Below, piece by piece: positions 58,763 through 64,000 of a stretch of DNA of 64,000 nt. Source of the DNA: Sphingobacterium faecium (GTDB lineage: Bacteria; Bacteroidota; Bacteroidia; Sphingobacteriales; Sphingobacteriaceae); contig NZ_QBKH01000002.1 in NCBI RefSeq assembly GCF_003054045.1, positions 682,001 through 746,000 of the forward strand, read 5' to 3'. Made by a program: the position numbers and the translations under genes. The number at the start of each line of letters is the position of its first letter. The first letter of the stretch is position 1. Under the pieces are notes generated by a model that did no database searches, was not told the DNA's origin, and saw only the letters and a list, made by a program, of their open reading frames with translations.

Positions 58763-59440
58763 TTAATTAGCACCAACGGCTCCAATACTTTTTAGTTCAA
58801 TAGTATATACTACTGGAGTGTTTTTTGGAACGGTTACTTTTTCACTTCCTTTCGTATATTCTGTTTGGTCAAAAGTATGGTAAGAAGGTGAAATAAAGGT
58901 AATTTTATCGTTCTTTTGTAATCCTTTAGGTAACAATCCGTCAAATCTTTCATCTTTACCTTGAATATTTATAATAGTTGGTACGAATGCATAAATCCAT
59001 GCTATTCCATAGGTGTCAATAGCTGTACTTATATTTGAATAACTTTTCGGAACTCCATCTGTATTTTTATCAAATACAGTTCCATTCATTAATTCGCCTT
59101 TAAAATTTAAGGTTGCTGACCAAGCTGACAACTGTGGACCATAATAACTAATGCTTCCTGTATATTTATAAGGTGTTTCATTTCCGGTAGCTAATTCCAC
59201 CATGTACCAAATTCCGGTAGAATCAGAATATTTCGCTTTATCTCCCCATTTCGTTTTTGCATATTGCTCTAATAAAGGGGCTTGTATTCTTTTTAATGAA
59301 TCTCTGCGTACTTTTTCTAATCTTGCTTTTTCAATTTGCTCTCTTTCAGCTTGCTCATAGTCAAAGTTATCTTTGTTACATGATGCAAAAATTAACCCTA
59401 AACATAAAAATGCCATTAAAAATTTAGTAATTTTTTTCAT
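58763..59440 (-). CDS. Divergent FKBP-like lipoprotein
   Basis: A 225-residue lipoprotein (lipobox LGLIFASC, Cys near residue 21) with a charged helical linker (about 28-65) and an FKBP-like domain. LNFKGELMNGTVFDKNTDG and GLLPKGLQKNDKITFISPSYHTF are recognisable, but the latter lacks the usual Y-AYG end, and an insertion (about 130-170) is present. Isomerase activity may be weak or lost, with a chaperone or scaffold role left. It stands 73 bp after the thioredoxin-like gene, so it could be the last member of the TonB receptor operon. Confidence 0.82.
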   Translation of the reverse strand: MKKITKFLMAFLCLGLIFASCNKDNFDYEQAEREQIEKARLEKVRRDSLKRIQAPLLEQYAKTKWGDKAKYSDSTGIWYMVELATGNETPYKYTGSISYYGPQLSAWSATLNFKGELMNGTVFDKNTDGVPKSYSNISTAIDTYGIAWIYAFVPTIINIQGKDERFDGLLPKGLQKNDKITFISPSYHTFDQTEYTKGSEKVTVPKNTPVVYTIELKSIGAVGAN

Positions 59441-59513
59441 AATTTTTTAAATTGTATCTTTTTTTACCACTAAAACGTTGTGTTTTTCGGTTTCGCTACA
59501 GCGAGATGTTAAA

Positions 59514-59981
59514 TTATCTTAAAAAATTCGCTAACTCTTTTGGGCTAAGATATTTTTGCTTTATACTTTTTAATCTAAATGTTTTGTCATAACGAAGAAT
59601 TGTGGGGAAAATCATCTTTTGATTGGTTAACAATATGGATGCTAAAGGATGATATACTCCTGTCTGCTTTTTGAAAGATTGAGGTTTCCATGTATGTTGA
59701 TCAAAATTAATTTCTTCGACTGATTCAGCATCTAGTTTAATCAGGTAGTAACTATCATTAATCAGTTCAGCGATTTCTTTTTTTGTAAATACCTCTTTTT
59801 CCATCTTTCTACAATAGCTACACCAATCAGTATGAATAAAAATGATCGTTTCTCTTGGAGCTACGCTTAATAAAGAATCTAATTGTTGGAAATTAGTCCA
59901 AATTATCCGCTCTTGTCCATAATGGCTGAGCGGATAAAGGATAATCATTGTCAATAAAATAATTTGGTTCAAATATTTCAT
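59514..59981 (-). CDS. Thioredoxin-fold exported protein
   Basis: A 155-residue protein with an N-terminal signal or anchor (LNQIILLTMIILYPLSHYGQ) and a thioredoxin fold carrying the CxxC active site HTDWCSYCRKME (Cys54, Cys57), similar to the DUF255/thioredoxin_7 type. The cis-Pro segment is IFPTILRYD. It is probably periplasmic and redox-active, as reductant or disulfide handling factor. It starts 19 bp after the TonB-dependent receptor, so the two are co-transcribed; the receptor plug also carries a CxxC, which suggests they act together. Confidence 0.85.
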   Translation of the reverse strand: MKYLNQIILLTMIILYPLSHYGQERIIWTNFQQLDSLLSVAPRETIIFIHTDWCSYCRKMEKEVFTKKEIAELINDSYYLIKLDAESVEEINFDQHTWKPQSFKKQTGVYHPLASILLTNQKMIFPTILRYDKTFRLKSIKQKYLSPKELANFLR

Positions 59982-60000
59982 CTTTCTTTAATAAAGAGGA

Positions 60001-62328
60001 TTAGTGAAAATGACCAATTTTAATACCAAAAGTTATTGTACGTGGTTTTGTGGGACCGTAGATATAATTTGAATCACGATTAGCCCCTCGGTCAAAATCT
60101 TTTTGGAAGGCATTGAACATATTCTGTACGCCTCCAAATAATTCGAGATTAAAATCTTTGTGAATAGCAAAAGTGTAACCCAATCTTAAATTTAATTCCA
60201 TAAAATCATGCGTATTTTTAAGTGTCATGATCTCTTGTTGTATATGCGAAATTTTCATATCACCGGTATATACGCCAGTAACATCTACAGCGAATTTCTC
60301 TGTTGCTTTCCAATTGGCATTTAAGTAGCCATAAACATTCGGAGTACGTAAAAAATCTTTAGACATGATGGCTTCTTGACCTGGTTTGGCCTCTGCGATC
60401 AGTTGTGCCGCTTGGAATCTGGATCGTTGGATTGTTCCTCCTGCTTGTAAACTGAATATACTTGAGGGAGCAATGTTTAGTTCCACGTTGGTTCCAAATA
60501 CATATGCATCTGTACCGTTTCGCATTTCTTCAATCATGATATCGTTAGATTCGGATTTCAAAACAGTTGTAAAAGGATTATTCAATTGCGTGTAGAAACC
60601 TTCCACTAAAAGACTGGTCTGTGTATTTCCAAAGTTTCTGCTTAAATTGAATGAGCCTGTATAGGCATTGGAATATTCCGTTTTTAAATCTTCTCCGATT
60701 AATACAAATACCTGTTTTCCACCAATTGAAGTGACGTGCATATCTTCATTAAAGGCTTGTGGAGCACGAAATCCACGTGCATAACCTCCGCGAAACTGAA
60801 TGTTGTTATTGATATCGTACAAAATCGTTAGACGGGGATTCCATGATCCGAAATTTTTCTGACTACTCCGTTCCACCTGCTGCAATTGATAGTTACCATC
60901 CACAAAAATATAGTCATATCGCATACCGATCAATGCTTTAAAAGAGGATAGTGGTTTCCACTCGTATTGTGCATAGGTACCTACTCCTTTTGTTTTTTGG
61001 TCAATAATGCGTTGATAACCTGGAATCTGATCATTTGTTTTATTATAATTGAACTCAATACCACCCGTGAATACATCTTCATCAAAATTATTGGTATATT
61101 GTGTGCCCGTTACGAACGATACATCGTCGGTATCACCATATGAATTTGCCGCTCTTAAACTATCCGTTGCTGTTGGAGCTTCGCCCAGTCCACCATAAAA
61201 GCTTTTACGGGTTGTTTTCTGTCCCGAGGCGTAAACAGATATTTTCTGTTTGTAATCTGACAGATAGTGATCATAGGTGATCCCTCCAATAAGGGAGCTT
61301 GTTTCCAGCTGTTCGGTGATAGCTGTAAAATGAGGCGCCTTGTTAAATTGATCTCCTCCTCTTCTAAATTCCTGAATGGTACTAAAATCTACGGTTATTT
61401 TATTGACATCGGAAGGTTTGAAAAAAGCTTTAGTACCAAAAGTCGTATTATTTAGTTTTGTGATTTCTGAAAATCCATCTTTATTTTTGTCAAAAGGTTG
61501 ACGATTACGATGCATACCATAAAAGGTAACACCGGTTTTCAAGTCTTCATCTACATATGAGGTGTTGAAATCTATTGTATTATCCCAGCTGCTGCCACCG
61601 ATTAAAGAATTGGTGGATTTAATTTGCCAGTCGTTTTCAACAGGATCTTTGGTAATGATATTAATGGTTCCGGCAATTGCATTTGCTCCAAATAGTGCAG
61701 AACCACCACTACGAACGACTTCAATACGGTCGATCATACTCGTGGGAAGTTGGTCTAGTCCATATACACTATTTAAAGCGCTGAATACGGAACGACTGTT
61801 GATCAAAATTTGTGAATAAGCACCTTCGAGACCGTTGAGGCGAACCTGTGAAAAGCCACAGTTTTGACAGTTGTTTTCGACGCGCACTCCTGGTTGATAG
61901 TTTAAAGTCTCAGACATAGCGACAGACTGTGTTGCCTGAAAAAGTTTAGGACCTAAGACTTGTACAATAACCGGAGCTTCTTTTTTACTTACTCCATAGC
62001 GGGTGGCGCTGACAACAACTTCATTGAGATGTAGATTGTCCGTATTTAATTTAAATTGTATGGTTGTATCAGAAGGCAGTATCGTTTGTTTTAAGGTTTG
62101 GTATCCTATAGCACTTATTTGTATACTTTGTCTGTGGCTGGTAATTTTCTGTAATTCAAAATTTCCGCTTGTATCAGATACTGTTGTATGAGTCCCGTTT
62201 TCCAGACTGATGGTTGCTCCTGAAATAGCTTTCCCTTCATGGTTGCTGATTTTTCCTTTTAATGTGTGTTGTGCATAGGTATATATACTGATTAGCATAA
62301 AGCAAATCAATAGCTGTATATTTTTCAT
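60001..62328 (-). CDS. TonB-dependent outer membrane receptor with CxxC plug (metal or cofactor uptake type)
   Basis: A 775-residue outer-membrane receptor: signal peptide (cut near TYAQ), CarboxypepD-like domain (about 21-95), TonB plug beginning LNEVVVSATRYGVSKKEAPV, and a barrel ending in FGIKIGHFH. The plug contains ENNCQNCGFSQVRLNGLEG with Cys154 and Cys157. It lacks the SusC-specific signatures and has no SusD partner, so a small ligand such as a metal chelate is likelier than a glycan. The substrate is unknown. The thioredoxin-like gene follows by 19 bp. Confidence 0.9.
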   Translation of the reverse strand: MKNIQLLICFMLISIYTYAQHTLKGKISNHEGKAISGATISLENGTHTTVSDTSGNFELQKITSHRQSIQISAIGYQTLKQTILPSDTTIQFKLNTDNLHLNEVVVSATRYGVSKKEAPVIVQVLGPKLFQATQSVAMSETLNYQPGVRVENNCQNCGFSQVRLNGLEGAYSQILINSRSVFSALNSVYGLDQLPTSMIDRIEVVRSGGSALFGANAIAGTINIITKDPVENDWQIKSTNSLIGGSSWDNTIDFNTSYVDEDLKTGVTFYGMHRNRQPFDKNKDGFSEITKLNNTTFGTKAFFKPSDVNKITVDFSTIQEFRRGGDQFNKAPHFTAITEQLETSSLIGGITYDHYLSDYKQKISVYASGQKTTRKSFYGGLGEAPTATDSLRAANSYGDTDDVSFVTGTQYTNNFDEDVFTGGIEFNYNKTNDQIPGYQRIIDQKTKGVGTYAQYEWKPLSSFKALIGMRYDYIFVDGNYQLQQVERSSQKNFGSWNPRLTILYDINNNIQFRGGYARGFRAPQAFNEDMHVTSIGGKQVFVLIGEDLKTEYSNAYTGSFNLSRNFGNTQTSLLVEGFYTQLNNPFTTVLKSESNDIMIEEMRNGTDAYVFGTNVELNIAPSSIFSLQAGGTIQRSRFQAAQLIAEAKPGQEAIMSKDFLRTPNVYGYLNANWKATEKFAVDVTGVYTGDMKISHIQQEIMTLKNTHDFMELNLRLGYTFAIHKDFNLELFGGVQNMFNAFQKDFDRGANRDSNYIYGPTKPRTITFGIKIGHFH

Positions 62329-62374
62329 GAGGATATTTGTCTTTTATAGTTGCAGATTGATCATGAGCTAGGCT

Positions 62375-62420
62375 ATTTATGATACTTGTGTTGCCATATA
62401 GCAACACAAGTATCATAAAT
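62375..62420. repeat. Perfect 20-bp inverted repeat upstream of the TonB receptor
   Basis: Arms 62375-62394 and 62401-62420 are exact complements with a 6-base loop CATATA. It lies 47-92 bp before the receptor start, between it and the small membrane protein gene. It lacks a T run on the minus strand, so attenuation, mRNA stabilisation or a terminator of low efficiency are all possible. Confidence 0.75.
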
Positions 62421-62565
62421 GTCAATTTGAGCAAGAAGCTCATGATACTTTCACTTTTTTTGTTTAAAATAATTAAGATAGCACAGCTGATCGCGATGTG
62501 ACTTTCGACTGCACGACGAGTAGCATTCTTCTCAGATTTAGACGAATGCAAAACAGGATGATATT

Positions 62566-62925
62566 TTAAACTAATGGGGGAGGACCTCGAAGGAAAGCAT
62601 AGTCGACGACACAATTTGTAAAAAGAGGTGTGTAGACCTGATAACTGTAAACGTGAAAGATAGTTCGAATTGGATCTTCAAAAACTATAAATTCACTTTG
62701 AACAAAATTTTGATAATAGACAACATTTAGAAAATCAATTTGATCATCGGATTCTTGCTGTCGGGGTTGATCGTCTGTAAAATCATAAGGGTGATTGTGC
62801 ATCACAATCTCGCCGTTTGACTTGACTTCTTTGTGCATAAAAATAACACCAGAAATAATGATCAAGCTGATCAATGCAAGTTGCATGGACGCTAAGATCT
62901 TTCTGATATTTATTTTATATGACAT
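62566..62925 (-). CDS. Small membrane-anchored protein, function unknown
   Basis: A 119-residue protein with one N-terminal hydrophobic segment (MQLALISLIIISGVIFMH), then a polar region with a His/Asp-rich stretch (MHNHPYDFTDDQPRQQESDD) and an unusual C terminus VDYAFLRGPPPLV. I do not recognise a family. Small proteins ending in RGPP occur, in my memory, before TonB-dependent receptors in this phylum. The histidines and position suggest a periplasmic metal-related accessory, but this is inference. Confidence 0.6.
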   Translation of the reverse strand: MSYKINIRKILASMQLALISLIIISGVIFMHKEVKSNGEIVMHNHPYDFTDDQPRQQESDDQIDFLNVVYYQNFVQSEFIVFEDPIRTIFHVYSYQVYTPLFTNCVVDYAFLRGPPPLV

Positions 62926-62933
62926 GTCGCTAA

Positions 62934-62963
62934 TAAAAAAAGCACTCGATTTATACGAGTGCT
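62934..62963 (-). terminator. Terminator of panC-panD
   Basis: Perfect 8-bp stem AGCACTCG (62941-62948) / CGAGTGCT (62956-62963) with a T run on the minus strand at 62934-62940. Confidence 0.88.
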
Positions 62964-63014
62964 AAATTATTGAAAATAAACGTAGCTTTCTATTGAAAGT
63001 TTATTTTTATCAGA

Positions 63015-63365
63015 TTATTTTATAAGTTGATTGTTATCATCCGGAAAAACTAAGCTTGGAATATGTTTTTTCGCTTCTTCCATTTCCATTTGTGCGTAGG
63101 ATATGATGATCACAATATCACCTACCTGAACCAGTCTTGCTGCTGCTCCATTTAGACAAATAGTACCAGAAGCTCTTTTGCCAGGAATAACATATGTTTC
63201 TAAACGTGCACCATTGTTATTGTTAACGATTTGAACTTTTTCGTTTGCAATAATATTTGCTGCATCCATTAAATCCTCATCAATTGTAATACTACCAACG
63301 TAATTCAATTCGGCCTGTGTAACCCGAACACGGTGGATTTTAGATTTCATTACCTCTATAAACAT
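63015..63365 (-). CDS. panD: Aspartate 1-decarboxylase
   Basis: Pyruvoyl enzyme that makes beta-alanine from L-aspartate for pantothenate. The 116 residues match Pan[21 protein letters not shown] holds the self-cleavage site Gly24-Ser25; the serine becomes the pyruvoyl group. [27 protein letters not shown] follows. I keep the ATG at 63365 because Bacteroidetes PanD usually begins with a short IEV before KSKIH. It lies 57 bp after panC, in the same operon, and ends at a strong terminator. Confidence 0.97.
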   Translation of the reverse strand: MFIEVMKSKIHRVRVTQAELNYVGSITIDEDLMDAANIIANEKVQIVNNNNGARLETYVIPGKRASGTICLNGAAARLVQVGDIVIIISYAQMEMEEAKKHIPSLVFPDDNNQLIK

Positions 63366-63422
63366 GTGGCAAAGTTAGATTTTTCTTGTAAAAATGTAAA
63401 GCTATTAAGTATAATGTGACAA

Positions 63423-64000
63423 TTAATTCAAAATCATATTATCGATTAGGCGCACATCTTCCACTCTGGCGGTAACAAGAGCGACATATTGTTTATTATT
63501 TTCAATACCTGTAGCTTCCTGTAAGGTGGTTGTTTCGCAGATGGCTAGATACTCTAAAGCGATACCATCACTAGTTTCTAACTGATTGGTTGCCATTTTT
63601 TTCAATTCAGCCAAATCTATTTTCTGAACATTATTCTTAATAAATTGAAGTGTTCTGAACAAGGCCAGCGCCTGTTGCTTTCCCTGTTCAGAAAGGCGCG
63701 TATTTCTAGAACTTAGGGCAAGACCATTGTCATCTCTAATGATTGGACAGAGTGCAATGGTGATCGGTAAAGCTTTTTCTTTGATCATCTGTTCAATAAC
63801 CATCACTTGTTGAAAATCTTTTTGACCGAAACAAGCGATATCAGGTTGAACTAAATTGAATAATTTATATACGACTTGTGTGACTCCTTGAAAATGTCCT
63901 GGTCTCATTTTACCTTCCCAGATTTCATCCAATCCTTGGAGGTTGATATGCCATTTTTCATCTTGATCAGGATACATTTCTTCTACTGTAGGTAAAAATA
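63423..64000 (-). CDS. panC: Pantothenate synthetase, C-terminal part (cut by window edge)
   Basis: Condenses pantoate and beta-alanine with ATP. About 192 C-terminal residues are visible. They begin FLPTVEEMYPDQDE at the window edge and contain MRPGHFQGVTQVVYKLFNLV, ACFGQKDFQQVMVIEQM, CPIIRDDNGLALSSRNTRLS and DVRLIDNMIL, all PanC signatures. The N-terminal third with the HIGH motif lies beyond 64000. It is directly upstream of panD, whose product supplies its substrate. Confidence 0.96.
   Translation of the reverse strand, partial: FLPTVEEMYPDQDEKWHINLQGLDEIWEGKMRPGHFQGVTQVVYKLFNLVQPDIACFGQKDFQQVMVIEQMIKEKALPITIALCPIIRDDNGLALSSRNTRLSEQGKQQALALFRTLQFIKNNVQKIDLAELKKMATNQLETSDGIALEYLAICETTTLQEATGIENNKQYVALVTARVEDVRLIDNMILN

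Noticed and set aside
62237..62614. 125-codon minus-strand frame with a signal-peptide-like middle part
   Set aside because: It overlaps the start of the TonB receptor and the end of the small membrane protein gene, runs through the perfect inverted repeat, and has no recognisable domain.

Overview
The window looks like a chromosomal segment of a low-GC member of the Bacteroidetes, most likely family Sphingobacteriaceae (Sphingobacterium or Pedobacter type). The reasons are two SusC/SusD pairs, a hybrid two-component regulator with a beta-propeller sensor, DUF4136 and SusD-like lipoproteins, a Bacteroidetes-type promoter (TTTG-N20-TAnnTTTG) before atpD, and atpD-atpC standing apart from the rest of the ATP synthase genes. 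The genus is an inference. I see no tRNA, rRNA, CRISPR array, phage or insertion sequence.

Left part (1-13.8 kb, all minus strand): branched-chain amino acid genes ilvE-ilvD-(ilvB start); a 1.1 kb non-coding block with an AT-rich tract and a decayed array of paired DnaA-box-like 9-mers (candidate replication origin); atpD-atpC; a small coiled-coil membrane protein; a DnaQ-type exonuclease paired with a CNBD-CBS-nucleotidyltransferase protein; and a large hybrid two-component system (HTCS) regulator.

Centre (14.2-55.3 kb, all plus strand): a large polysaccharide utilisation locus for rhamnogalacturonan I and related rhamnose/uronic acid glycans. Likely transcription units, divided by hairpin terminators, are: (1) GH105, DUF2264, BNR_4 propeller, DUF2264; (2) SusC-SusD; (3) the L-rhamnose catabolic operon (rhaT, fused aldolase/dehydrogenase, rhamnose isomerase, rhamnulokinase) running into CE12, GH105 and GH43; (4) GH2, GH28, PL11, CE12, CE12; (5) GH105, rhamnose mutarotase, GH106; (6) a second SusC-SusD; (7) a GntR-type regulator. 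Together they import the oligosaccharide, deacetylate and cut it, remove unsaturated uronic acids and rhamnose, and send rhamnose through isomerase, kinase and aldolase to DHAP and lactaldehyde/lactate. Galacturonate catabolism is not encoded here.

Right part (55.4-64 kb, minus strand): DUF4136 lipoprotein, glutamine-dependent NAD+ synthetase, two FKBP-type lipoproteins, a thioredoxin-like protein next to a TonB-dependent receptor with a CxxC in its plug, a small membrane protein, and the pantothenate genes panD and panC (panC cut by the window edge).
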